Part shown: positions 16,526-24,762 of the stretch, one piece after another
Layout: every line of letters starts with the position of its first letter
Numbering within the stretch: the stretch's first letter is position 1
Source of the DNA: Microvirga sp052114605
GTDB taxonomy: Bacteria > Pseudomonadota > Alphaproteobacteria > Rhizobiales > Beijerinckiaceae
Length of the DNA: 64,000 nt
Assembly (NCBI RefSeq): GCF_052114605.1
Contig: NZ_JBFRFB010000006.1
Location: forward strand, 186,001 to 250,000
Reading direction: 5' to 3'
Program-made: the position numbers and the translations under genes
Notes under the pieces: generated by a model
Told to the model about the DNA's origin: nothing
The model's database searches: none
Seen by the model: the letters and a program-made list of their open reading frames with translations, nothing else

Positions 16526-17992
16526 TTGAGTCCCTTTCAACCTTGGGCCCATGGACTCGACGAGATTCGGTTTCACGGGGGTATCGAGGGCTTCAGTCGG
16601 GAAGCCCTCTCCGAGCTGTTGGAGAATGTACCGCTGGCAATAGCGGTCACCCTTGGCCCGGATCAGCACTTCGCCTTCGCCAACCGCCTATTCCGGTCTG
16701 CCCTTTCGCTTTCGCAGGAGGACCTGATCGGCAGGACTGCCTGCGCCGTCCTCGGCTCTCGCTACACTCCAGAGATCAAGGCTCTCTCCGAAAAGGTCTT
16801 TGAGACGGGCCAACCGCAGGAGCTGAAGGATCTCGCACTGGTCCTGCCCCTGGATGCTGCCACCTACTGGGACATCAAGCTTCTTCCTGTCCGCGATGCG
16901 GGCAACCGGATTAGCGGCATCCTGACTCTCGCAGCCAACGTGACCGAGCGCGTCAAGGCCCGCAGCGAGGCCGAACTCCAGGCCCGTGAGGCCGCCCTTC
17001 ACAATGAGCGCCTGGCGCTCGCCGTGGAGGCCACAGAACTCGGATTGTGGGAATGGAACGCGCAGAGCGGGGACACTTTCTGGTCGGAGCGGCAGAAGGC
17101 AATTTTCGGGCTCGGCAAGGACGAACCGGCTTCCTATGAATTCTGGCTATCGGCCATCCATCCCGAGGACCGCGATCGTGTGGTCGGCAGTGTCGGGGCC
17201 TTGAGCGACCCCAAATCGGGAGGCCAACTTCATCTCGAGCATCGGATCGTTCATCCCAATGGCGAGATCCGTTGGATCGATAGCCGCGGCCGCATGCTTT
17301 ACGAGATCGTCGATGGTGAGTTGAAGCCCGCCCGCCTGCTCGGCACCATCCTCGATATCACCGAACGCCGCAGGGGCGACGAGGTGCGCCAGCTTCTCGT
17401 CCAGGAACTCAATCATCGCGTGAAAAATGTCTTCGCCATGACGAGCGGCATGGTGGCGCTGACGGCGAAGAACGCCGAAACGCCACGGGAGATGGCGAAG
17501 GCCCTGCGCGGACGCATCGAGGCCCTGGCCCGCGCGCATGAGCTGATCCGCCCTGCGATCACGGGTAGCGAGCTTGGTGACAAGACCACATCGGTCCACG
17601 AGATCGTTCAGGCTGTCCTGGCACCTCACATCGATCATGGCGCCCGGCCGCAGATCGTCCTGGAGGGTTTGCCCCAGCAAATCGGCCCGAAGGCTGCGAC
17701 GGCGCTCACTCTCGTGCTCCACGAGCTTGCCACCAACGCGGTCAAATACGGATCGCTGTCGGTTCCGGAGGGACATCTGCGCGTCAGCTGGACCTGCAAT
17801 GGCAATCTCGCGCTGATCTGGCAGGAAGAGAACGGGCCGCTGATCGCACACGCACCGGAGCTGGAGGGCTTCGGCTCCCTGCTCTCACGCAAGAGCGTGA
17901 CCGGCCAACTCGGCGGCACCATCGCTCACGACTGGCGCCGCGAGGGCCTGCTAGTACGCATCGACCTGCCGCTCGAACAGCTGGACGCATGA
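16526..17992 (+). CDS. PAS-domain sensor histidine kinase, HWE family
   Basis: Soluble sensor kinase of 488 residues. Residues about 25-140 and 155-290 are two PAS domains, each ending in a conserved TERxxA/TERRRG junction (LAANVTERVKARSE, LDITERRRGDEVR). The kinase core has the HWE-type phosphoacceptor ELNHRVKNVFAM near residue 295 and the N-box HELATNAVKYGSLS. No membrane segment is seen. The start is TTG 16526, with AAGGA eight bases upstream; no better ATG exists nearby. No cognate response regulator is adjacent. HWE kinases are common in Hyphomicrobiales stress and light signalling. Confidence 0.85.
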   Translation: MSPFQPWAHGLDEIRFHGGIEGFSREALSELLENVPLAIAVTLGPDQHFAFANRLFRSALSLSQEDLIGRTACAVLGSRYTPEIKALSEKVFETGQPQELKDLALVLPLDAATYWDIKLLPVRDAGNRISGILTLAANVTERVKARSEAELQAREAALHNERLALAVEATELGLWEWNAQSGDTFWSERQKAIFGLGKDEPASYEFWLSAIHPEDRDRVVGSVGALSDPKSGGQLHLEHRIVHPNGEIRWIDSRGRMLYEIVDGELKPARLLGTILDITERRRGDEVRQLLVQELNHRVKNVFAMTSGMVALTAKNAETPREMAKALRGRIEALARAHELIRPAITGSELGDKTTSVHEIVQAVLAPHIDHGARPQIVLEGLPQQIGPKAATALTLVLHELATNAVKYGSLSVPEGHLRVSWTCNGNLALIWQEENGPLIAHAPELEGFGSLLSRKSVTGQLGGTIAHDWRREGLLVRIDLPLEQLDA

Positions 17993-18000
17993 GCGGGACG

Positions 18001-18034
18001 TGTCATCCCCGGCGATCTTGCGACCGGGGATGAC
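18001..18034. repeat. Palindromic intergenic repeat, possible shared terminator
   Basis: Perfect 12-base arms (TGTCATCCCCGG, 18001-18012, and CCGGGGATGACA, 18023-18034) surround a 10-base loop between the 3' ends of the convergent kinase and prfC genes. There is no T run, so it looks more like one of the dispersed CCGG-rich palindromes of Hyphomicrobiales than a standard terminator. A related palindrome is at 50645-50663. Confidence 0.6.
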
Positions 18035-18048
18035 ATCGCGCTGAACCT

Positions 18049-19632
18049 TTAAGCCGCCTTCTTCTGGTAATCCTTCACATCCGAGAATTGGATGCCCTTG
18101 TAGCGGTCCATCTCGTATTGAAGGTTGAAGGCATTCGCCGCCATGAACACCGGCGCCTCGTCGAGATCGCGTGCCATGGACGACAGGTGGCTCTCGACGA
18201 ACTTGTCGAGCTCCTTCGGATCGTCCGCCGTGATCCAGCGGCAGATGGAGAAGCGTGTCGGCTCGTAATCGATGGGCAGGCCGTATTCGGCGGAGAGGCG
18301 CTCCTTCAGCACGTCGAGCTGCAGCGCGCCGACGACGCCGACGATGGCGCCGGAGCCGTCCTGCGGAATGAAGAGCTGAACAACGCCTTCTTCCGCCATC
18401 TGCTGCAACGCCTCACGCAGCTTCTTCGCCTTCATTGCATCCTGCAGCTTGATACGGCGCAGGATTTCAGGCGCGAAGCTCGGCACGCCGCGGAACACGA
18501 TATCCTCGCCCTCCGTCAGCGTATCGCCGATGCGCAGGGTGCCGTGATTGGGAATGCCGACCACGTCGCCCGCCCATGCCTCGTCCGCAATCGCGCGATC
18601 CTGCGCGAAGAAGAATTGCGGCGTGTTGAGGCTCATGGGCTTGCCCGTGCGAACCAGCTTCGCCTTCATGCCGCGCTGGAGCTTGCCGGAGCAGATGCGC
18701 ATGAATGCGATGCGGTCGCGATGGTTCGGATCCATGTTGGCCTGGATCTTGAACACGAAGCCGGTCATGCGCGCCTCGCCCGCTTCCACGAGGCGCTTGT
18801 CCGATTCCTGTCCGCGCGGCGGCGGCGCATATTCGCCCAGTGCGTCGATGAGATCGCGCACGCCGAAATTGCGCAATGCGGAGCCGAAGAAAACCGGAGT
18901 CAGGTGGCCTTCGCGGAAGGCCGCGAGATCGAACGGCTTGCAGGCTTCCTGCGCCAGCATCACCTCTTCCTGCCAGGCATCCGCTTCTTCCGGCGGCAGA
19001 AGGCTCACCACCTTCGGATCGGTGGGACCCGAAACAGGCGTCGGCTCGTCGTCGGTGTCGATGCGGCGAACCACGTTGCGGCGCAGATCGAACGTGCCCG
19101 CGAAGCTCTTGCCCTGGCTGATCGGCCAGGTGATGGGCGCGGTGTCCAGCGCCAGCGTCTTCTCGATCTCGTCGAGCAGGTCGAAGGGGCTGCGCGCCTC
19201 GCGGTCCATCTTGTTGATGAAGGTGACGATGGGAATGTCGCGCATGCGGCACACCTCGAAGAGCTTGCGCGTGCGCGCCTCGATGCCCTTCGCGGCGTCG
19301 ATCACCATGATGGCGGAATCCACCGCCGTGAGCGTGCGGTAGGTGTCCTCCGAGAAGTCCTCGTGGCCCGGCGTGTCGAGCAGGTTGAAGACGCAGCCGC
19401 CATACTCGAAGGTCATCACCGAGGTCACGACCGAGATGCCGCGCTCCTTCTCGATGCCCATCCAGTCGGATCGGGTGGAGACGCGGTTCTTCTTGGCCTT
19501 CACCTCGCCTGCGAGCTGGATCGCGCCTCCGAACAGCAGCAGCTTCTCGGTAAGCGTGGTCTTACCCGCGTCGGGGTGGGAGATGATCGCAAAGGTGCGG
19601 CGGCGGCCCACAGGGGCCGGAAGGTCGGTCAT
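18049..19632 (-). CDS. prfC: Peptide chain release factor 3
   Basis: Translational GTPase (527 residues) that recycles RF1 and RF2 from the ribosome after termination. G1 is SHPDAGKTTLTEK (near residue 18), switch II is LLDTPGHEDFSED and G4 is FINKMDRE. The RF3-specific C-terminal domain ends with FSDVKDYQKKAA. The length equals the family norm. It is monocistronic on the minus strand; the upstream region 19633-19736 shows a TTGACG at 19728-19733 (minus strand) that could be a -35 element, but no convincing -10. Confidence 0.95.
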   Translation of the reverse strand: MTDLPAPVGRRRTFAIISHPDAGKTTLTEKLLLFGGAIQLAGEVKAKKNRVSTRSDWMGIEKERGISVVTSVMTFEYGGCVFNLLDTPGHEDFSEDTYRTLTAVDSAIMVIDAAKGIEARTRKLFEVCRMRDIPIVTFINKMDREARSPFDLLDEIEKTLALDTAPITWPISQGKSFAGTFDLRRNVVRRIDTDDEPTPVSGPTDPKVVSLLPPEEADAWQEEVMLAQEACKPFDLAAFREGHLTPVFFGSALRNFGVRDLIDALGEYAPPPRGQESDKRLVEAGEARMTGFVFKIQANMDPNHRDRIAFMRICSGKLQRGMKAKLVRTGKPMSLNTPQFFFAQDRAIADEAWAGDVVGIPNHGTLRIGDTLTEGEDIVFRGVPSFAPEILRRIKLQDAMKAKKLREALQQMAEEGVVQLFIPQDGSGAIVGVVGALQLDVLKERLSAEYGLPIDYEPTRFSICRWITADDPKELDKFVESHLSSMARDLDEAPVFMAANAFNLQYEMDRYKGIQFSDVKDYQKKAA

Positions 19633-19752
19633 GGCTCTCAGATTCTTCAGGAAACGCGGTGGAGGACAGAACGCCGCAGCGCCCCGCCCTTTCGTTGGCT
19701 TCTTCTGACCCCATATGGGGGTTTCCCGTCAACAGTGAAAGGAGGTGATCCA

Positions 19753-19827
19753 GTGTCTCATTGTCATAACCTACGGTGCCCGGTTGCCGTGACCTGGATC
19801 TTGGCCTCTGCCGAGATTGGTGCGTAA
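19753..19827 (+). CDS. Candidate 24-residue peptide gene behind an extreme Shine-Dalgarno
   Basis: GTG at 19753 directly follows AAAGGAGGTGATCCA, and the frame runs 24 codons to TAA at 19825. The peptide begins MSHCHNLRCPVAV and ends ILASAEIGA; it has two cysteines, two histidines and a hydrophobic middle, and matches no family I know. The start sits at a usual spacing (7 bases) from GGAGGT. It lies alone on the plus strand between two minus-strand genes and has its own terminator. It may be a true small protein, or a leader peptide whose translation matters more than its product. Confidence 0.5.
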   Translation: MSHCHNLRCPVAVTWILASAEIGA

Positions 19828-19872
19828 CGCACATATGTCACCGGCTCTAACGGGCCGTGGAACCGACAATGG

Positions 19873-19905
19873 AAAGGCCGCTCCCCGGGAGCGGCCTTTC
19901 TTTTT
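19873..19905 (+). terminator. Strong intrinsic terminator of the short unit
   Basis: A near-perfect stem with arms AAAGGCCGCTCC (19873-19884) and GGAGCGGCCTTT (19888-19899), with a minimal loop, is followed by TTTCTTTTT (19897-19905) on the plus strand. On the minus strand the tail is not T-rich, so it serves plus-strand transcription. Nothing else on the plus strand upstream needs it, which implies a transcript starting within about 19633-19740. Confidence 0.85.
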
Positions 19906-19921
19906 GATTTTATTGGATTTT

Positions 19922-21037
19922 TCAGGCTCCGAGCAGCTTGCCAGACCGGCTGGCCTTGGTGCCCGCCACCTTGGCGAGGCGCGTACCTTGCGTGACGAAG
20001 CGCAGGGAGACCCTGGCGAACATAAGCCCGTCAGTCGGAGACTTGGCCTGCGTCACCGTGCCTGTCACGGGATCAACGATCTCGGCGATCACGTCCCCGG
20101 CCTTCACCCGGTCGCCCGGTTCGGCCTGGAACACCACGATGCCGGTGGCGGGTGCTGGGACAGGCTCGGAGGCTGCCAGAGGCGTCGCCTCGCAGAGCCC
20201 CTGCGGGATGCCGGGCGCTTCACCCGCGATGACCCCGCGCAGGGTCAGGTAAGCGATGAGCGCGCCCGCATCCGCCTGCCCGAGTTCATGGTTCACATCC
20301 CGCTCGCCCCGGAATTCGAGGGTCGTGGAATGGCAGGAGAAGGGAATCGGATGATCCTTGAACCGCTCGGCAAGCTCCGCCCAGGGACGGCTGCAGGCCT
20401 CGTCGAACGGGTCATCGCCCGATTCATCCGCCAGCAGGTAGGCCTTTGCGCCGATGAGGCATGAGAGCGGAGCGAATTCCTCGGCCGATTGCGTATGCGC
20501 GTAGAGGTGCTCGACGGCCTCGGAGTCGCAATGCATGTCGAGGACGATGTCGGCCTGAATGGCCATGCCGAGCAGGGCCTTCTTCAGCACTTCCGTGGGA
20601 TTGGCCGTCACCCAGGCCTCCAGCTCGGCGCGCAAGGCCTCGCGGATCAGGCCCACATTCGCCGATGCGTCGTCCGTCAGCTTCCCCTCGACACGCTCGG
20701 CCACTTTCGGCACGAGATAAGGATAGCCCCGGTTGAAGTTGATGCCGTCCGCCAGATTGAAGCGGCCCACATGGCTGCCCATCACGCGCTGTGCGAGACC
20801 GATGGGATTGGCGACGGGCACCAGCACGATCTCGCCCTTGATCCGGCCTTCCGCTTCCAAAGCGGTCAGGCGCTCGCGCAGATGATGGGCCGCCATCATG
20901 CCGGGGATCTCATCCGCATGGAGAGCGGCCTGGATATAGATGAGAGGGCGCGCGCCGGGCTCGCCGAAGCGATGGACATTGAGGGCGATGTTCGCCCCGG
21001 GAGCGAGCGGCGAAAGGACGATTTGTTCTGTTTTCAT
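19922..21037 (-). CDS. Succinylglutamate desuccinylase/aspartoacylase-family (M14-like) protein
   Basis: Zinc carboxypeptidase-fold protein of 371 residues. Zinc ligands are seen in AALHADE (H40, E43) and in VLDMHCDSE; PVANPIGLAQR and FNRGYPY fit the M14/AstE family. A C-terminal barrel-like region (GDRVKAGDVIAEIVDPVTG) resembles the biotinyl-like tail of this subgroup. It probably hydrolyses an N-acyl amino acid or related amide. It lies 91 bases downstream of glucokinase on the same strand with no functional link evident. The assignment to a specific reaction is not possible. Confidence 0.82.
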   Translation of the reverse strand: MKTEQIVLSPLAPGANIALNVHRFGEPGARPLIYIQAALHADEIPGMMAAHHLRERLTALEAEGRIKGEIVLVPVANPIGLAQRVMGSHVGRFNLADGINFNRGYPYLVPKVAERVEGKLTDDASANVGLIREALRAELEAWVTANPTEVLKKALLGMAIQADIVLDMHCDSEAVEHLYAHTQSAEEFAPLSCLIGAKAYLLADESGDDPFDEACSRPWAELAERFKDHPIPFSCHSTTLEFRGERDVNHELGQADAGALIAYLTLRGVIAGEAPGIPQGLCEATPLAASEPVPAPATGIVVFQAEPGDRVKAGDVIAEIVDPVTGTVTQAKSPTDGLMFARVSLRFVTQGTRLAKVAGTKASRSGKLLGA

Positions 21038-21128
21038 GATGGCTTGCAGCTGAATACGGGCAAGCGCCTGCCAAAACGCGGCGCCGCCTTCTCTTTAAAG
21101 CGGTGTGGAGAGAAACCAAACCCGCTTT

Positions 21129-22127
21129 TTAAGCCGCGCTCCATCCCTGCGACTGGAACACGAATTGCTGCGGGTTGGTCACCAGGGCAGCCAGGCCCTG
21201 CAGGGCAGGCTCGGGATTGACGATGACGTAAGCCGGAACCCTCTCCGCCCAGGCCCGATGCGGCGCTTTGCGGTTGAAGGCCTCGCGGAAGCCGCCATTT
21301 TGGAGAATGTCCACCATGCGTGGCGCGATGCCGCCCGCGATGAAGACGCCGCCGGAGGATTCGAAGGTGAGCGCGAGATCGCCCGCGTAGCGGCCGAGCC
21401 AGCGGGAGAACAATTCGAGCGCGCCCTTCGCCAATTCGTCACCCTGGCGAGCAGCCTCCAGCACATCGTTCGGGCGGGTGAAGGGGCACTCCACGCATCG
21501 GTGAGCGGCCAGCGCCTTCACGATGCGGAACAGCCCTGGACCCGACAGAACGACCTCACCGGAAATCCGCCCGTCGAGCCGCTCCAGATGCGGCCACATG
21601 GCGGTTTCTTCCTCGTTCGCGGGGCCGAATTCCATGTGCCCCGCCTCGGTGGCGAGAATGGCGAAACGGTCCTCCACCGGAACGATGGCGCCAGCACCAA
21701 GGCCCGTGCCCGGACCCAGCACCACGCGCGCGCCGTTTCCGGCAGGCGCAACATTGCCCAAGGGCGCGAGATCGCCGCGCTCTTCGCTCAACACAGTTAC
21801 GGAAGCCGCGACGGGCGTATAATCGTTGACGAGGGAAACACGCTGGAGGCCCAGCGCCTTGCCGATGGCCTCGGCATCGATCATCCAATGGGCGTTGGTG
21901 AGGCGGATGGCCGGCGCGTCCACGCGGGTCGCAACCGCGATCATGGCGGAACGGGGGGCTGCGCCCTCATAGCCCTCCAAGGCGATCCTGATCGCCTCCA
22001 CAGGGCTCGGCGTCTGCGCCGTCAGGGTGCGCGGCAGAAGATGAACAGGCTCTCCAGGCGCGGGCAGAACGGCAAAGCGCGCATTGGTGCCGCCGATATC
22101 CCCGAGCAGAACAGGAAATGCATACAT
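21129..22127 (-). CDS. glk: Glucokinase
   Basis: ATP-dependent glucose kinase of the bacterial Glk type, 332 residues. It starts with the phosphate motif LLGDIGGTNARFAV, has the sugar-binding NDYTPVAASV and LGPGTGLGAG, the EAGHMEFGP histidine-glutamate segment, and GGVFIAGGIAPRM. It follows the GH15 gene by 38 bases on the same strand, so glucose released by that enzyme could be phosphorylated at once. The length equals typical proteobacterial Glk (about 320-340). Confidence 0.92.
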   Translation of the reverse strand: MYAFPVLLGDIGGTNARFAVLPAPGEPVHLLPRTLTAQTPSPVEAIRIALEGYEGAAPRSAMIAVATRVDAPAIRLTNAHWMIDAEAIGKALGLQRVSLVNDYTPVAASVTVLSEERGDLAPLGNVAPAGNGARVVLGPGTGLGAGAIVPVEDRFAILATEAGHMEFGPANEEETAMWPHLERLDGRISGEVVLSGPGLFRIVKALAAHRCVECPFTRPNDVLEAARQGDELAKGALELFSRWLGRYAGDLALTFESSGGVFIAGGIAPRMVDILQNGGFREAFNRKAPHRAWAERVPAYVIVNPEPALQGLAALVTNPQQFVFQSQGWSAA

Positions 22128-22165
22128 CGAGAGAGCCTATCGCCCTTTCCGCCCTCAATGGAGCC

Positions 22166-23977
22166 TTAGAAAGCTTCTTCCCAACTCCGGCTCAGGCGAA
22201 CGGCGGAATTGATGAGACCCACCATGGAATAGGTCTGGGGGAAATTGCCCCACAATTCGCCGGTCGTGAAGTCGGCATCCTCGGAAAAGAGGCCGAAGGA
22301 GTTGCGCAGGCTCAAAATGTGCTCGAACAACTCTTTCGCCTCTTCCTTACGCCCGATGGCGTTGAGCGCATCCACGTACCAGAAGCCGCAGATCATGAAA
22401 GCCGTATGCATGAGTCCGAAATCGTCTTCCACATCATAACGCAGCAGAAGATCGCCCCGGCGCAGTGACTTGCCCACCGCATCCACCGTCGCGATGAAGC
22501 GAGGGTCTTCGGGCTTCACGAAGTTGAGTTCGGACAGGAGCAACAGGGTCGCATCCAGATCCTCACCGTCGAAAGAGGAGACGAAGGTGCCTTTCTCCGG
22601 GTTATAGGCGCGCGTATCGATGATGTGGTGCATCCGGTCCGCGTTCTCGCGCCAGAAGGCCGCGCGGTCTTCGCGGCCCATGGCGACCGCGACCTTGGTG
22701 AGCCGGTCGCAGGCCGCCCAGCACATCACGCTCGGAAAGGTGTGAACCGCCGCCTTGGTGCGAAGCTCCCACGGTCCCGCGTCGGGCTGGTCGAACACTT
22801 CGATGGCGCGCTGCCCCAGCTTCTCCAAGTGAGAGAACAGGGCCCGGTTGCCGACGGGGCGGATCATGCGCTTGTCGAGGAAGGCGTGGACGGAAGCCAG
22901 CACGATGCTGCCATAGGCATCGTTCTGGATCTGCGTGTAGGCCGCATTGCCCACGCGCACGGGCCCCATGCCGCGATAGCCCGCGAGCGCCGTTGCCTCG
23001 CGCTCCTCCAGATCGGGCGAGCGCGTGATGCTGAAGAGCGGCGGCATATCCTTTTGATTGGGGATAGCGTCCATGTCGTCGACGATGTTGGTGATGTAGG
23101 TGAGGTATTCCTCCATCGTCTTCGTGGTGCCGAGCCGGTTGAGCGCCTGGATCACGAAATAGGCGTCACGCAGCCAGCAATAGCGGTAATCCCAGTTACG
23201 CTTGGTGTGGGGCGCCTCGGGCACCGAGGTGGTGAGCGCCGCGACGATGGCGCCCGTCTCCTCGTAGTTGCAGAGCTTCAGCGTGATGGCGGCGCGGATC
23301 ACCGCTTCCTGCCAGTCGAACGGGATCGAGAGCGAGCGCACCCAATCGCGCCAGAAGCCGACCGTGCTGTCGAGAAATTCGCGCGCGGTGGAATCCGCCT
23401 CCGAGCGCAGAGGCTCGTCCTCGCCGAAGAAGAACGACAGGGGACGCTCGACCACGAAGAAGCGCTCGTCCTGTACGTAGGAGATCGGCGCGTCGGTGGT
23501 GAGCCGCAGCGAATAATCGGGCCCGACGAAACGCAGGTGATTGCTGCCTCGCGTCATCTCGGGCGGGCAGGAACCCCAATCGTAATGAGGCCGCAACCTC
23601 ACGCGGATGCGCGGACGGCCCTTTACCGGCGTTACGCGGCGGATCAGCATCGGCGGGCGGAAGGTGCGGTCGAAATGCTTGAAGCGTGGCGCGAAGTCCG
23701 TAACCTCGACGATGTTGCCGTAAGAGTCCGTCATGCGGGAAAGAAGAACGGCCGTGTTCTCGATATAGCTCTGCTCGCAGCTGACCATGCCCACCATGTC
23801 GATGGCGAAAACGCCGCGCTGCTCCTCATCCGTACGGTCTTCGGGACAATCGAGGAGGGCCGAGAAGACCGGGTCGCCGTCGATACGGGGAAAGCAGCTC
23901 CAGACGATCTGCGCGCGGCGGTCAATCAGGGCGGAGATCATGCAATTGCCGATCACGGCAAGATCCAGGGAACTCAT
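22166..23977 (-). CDS. Glycoside hydrolase family 15 protein (glucoamylase- or trehalase-like)
   Basis: A 603-residue protein with an N-terminal beta-sandwich (about residues 1-220) and an (alpha/alpha)6 barrel. GH15 signatures are RNWDYRYCWLRDAYF, the catalytic acid in DAGPWELRT and the catalytic base in LFSEDADFTTGELWGNFPQ. No signal peptide is seen, so it is cytosolic. I chose ATG 23977, with the usual opening MSSLDLAVIGNCMISALID, over the TTG at 23986. It directly follows otsB, which points to trehalose or a related glucoside as substrate. GH15 covers glucoamylase, glucodextranase and trehalase, so the activity is open. Confidence 0.85.
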   Translation of the reverse strand: MSSLDLAVIGNCMISALIDRRAQIVWSCFPRIDGDPVFSALLDCPEDRTDEEQRGVFAIDMVGMVSCEQSYIENTAVLLSRMTDSYGNIVEVTDFAPRFKHFDRTFRPPMLIRRVTPVKGRPRIRVRLRPHYDWGSCPPEMTRGSNHLRFVGPDYSLRLTTDAPISYVQDERFFVVERPLSFFFGEDEPLRSEADSTAREFLDSTVGFWRDWVRSLSIPFDWQEAVIRAAITLKLCNYEETGAIVAALTTSVPEAPHTKRNWDYRYCWLRDAYFVIQALNRLGTTKTMEEYLTYITNIVDDMDAIPNQKDMPPLFSITRSPDLEEREATALAGYRGMGPVRVGNAAYTQIQNDAYGSIVLASVHAFLDKRMIRPVGNRALFSHLEKLGQRAIEVFDQPDAGPWELRTKAAVHTFPSVMCWAACDRLTKVAVAMGREDRAAFWRENADRMHHIIDTRAYNPEKGTFVSSFDGEDLDATLLLLSELNFVKPEDPRFIATVDAVGKSLRRGDLLLRYDVEDDFGLMHTAFMICGFWYVDALNAIGRKEEAKELFEHILSLRNSFGLFSEDADFTTGELWGNFPQTYSMVGLINSAVRLSRSWEEAF

Positions 23978-23982
23978 TTTCG

Positions 23983-24762
23983 TCAATCATCCATCGTGAA
24001 AGGAAGGGCGCCCTCGAAAGCCCACATGGACAGGCAATGTCGCAAATCGGCAGGCGTTCCCAGGCGAACCTTGGCGACCGTCTCGCCCGCGCCGATGCGG
24101 ACGGACAGGCCTCCATGGGCGTTTACGGTCTTGAATCCGTTCTCGTCGGTCAAGTCGTCACCGACAAAAATAGGCTTGCGGCCTTTGTAGGGCGTCTCGT
24201 GCAGGAAGCGCTCGATCACCTTGCCTTTGCCCGCCGCCGAGGGGAGGATTTCGGCCACGGCCTTGCCGTGCTGCAGGCGATACTCGCTGCCCAATGCCTC
24301 GACGGCAGCCTGGGCCGTCGCGAGGGCGAAATCCTTCTCCTGCGGCGCCAGCCGCCAGTGGATCGCCACCGAGCAGCCCTTGTCCTCGATCAGCACGCCT
24401 GTTTTTCCGGCGACGGCTTCATGCAGCCGCCCGACCATGCGCCGCAACTGCGGATGATCCTCCGGATCGCACAGATGAAGTTCGCCCGCGATGCGGTGCT
24501 CCAGCCCATGCAGGCCCCCGATGTCGTAAAGATGAGGCTTCAGCCTATCATCGATAAAGGACACGGGCCTGCCGCTGATGATGGCAATTGCGCCGTTCAG
24601 CCGCTCCTGCAATCTTGTCAGAATGCCCGGAAGCACGGGGTCGACGACGACGGCATCGGGACGCTCCACGATATCGACGAGAGTTCCGTCGAAATCGAGG
24701 AAGAGCGCGTAAGAATCATCCAATGAGCTCTCAGAAAAGTTCACAGCTTGAGACTCACGCAT
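23983..24762 (-). CDS. otsB: Trehalose-6-phosphate phosphatase OtsB
   Basis: HAD-superfamily phosphatase (259 residues) that dephosphorylates trehalose-6P. The nucleophile motif is ALFLDFDGTLVDI (first Asp nucleophile, second Asp acid), followed by AIISGRP (motif II) and FVGDDLTDENGF (motif IV). The ATG at 24762 overlaps the end of otsA by 8 bases, so the two are translationally coupled. The stop is 5 bases before the GH15 start. Confidence 0.93.
   Translation of the reverse strand: MRESQAVNFSESSLDDSYALFLDFDGTLVDIVERPDAVVVDPVLPGILTRLQERLNGAIAIISGRPVSFIDDRLKPHLYDIGGLHGLEHRIAGELHLCDPEDHPQLRRMVGRLHEAVAGKTGVLIEDKGCSVAIHWRLAPQEKDFALATAQAAVEALGSEYRLQHGKAVAEILPSAAGKGKVIERFLHETPYKGRKPIFVGDDLTDENGFKTVNAHGGLSVRIGAGETVAKVRLGTPADLRHCLSMWAFEGALPFTMDD

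Larger units (their letters stand above)
19737..19905 (+). promoter_or_regulatory. Structured short transcription unit with 17-base anti-SD complementarity
   Basis: Bases 19737-19753 are perfectly complementary to 17 bases at the standard 3' end of 16S rRNA, far beyond a normal ribosome site. GATCCAG (19747-19753) can pair with CTGGATC (19794-19800), and GAGG (19742-19745) with CCTC (19805-19808), so the site can be hidden in a stem reaching into the reading frame. CATTGTC (19759-19765) can pair with GACAATG (19865-19871) as an alternative outer stem. GTGCG-TAA-CGCAC puts the stop codon in a hairpin loop. The unit ends in a strong terminator. This reads like a regulated leader or small RNA with its own mini-gene. 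Confidence 0.6.

Noticed and set aside
19735..19760. Fragment of a 16S rRNA gene on the minus strand
   Set aside because: Only 17 bases match the 16S 3' end; the flanking sequence does not continue as rRNA, so it is better read as a ribosome site.
18088..19827. Open frame of 579 codons antisense to prfC
   Set aside because: It is the GC-driven shadow of prfC on the other strand with biased Arg/His/Ala composition; only its last 25 codons (19753-19827) have independent support.
19835..20464. Second plus-strand reading frame starting at ATG 19835
   Set aside because: It runs through the terminator and then antisense to the AstE-like gene; no independent coding signal.
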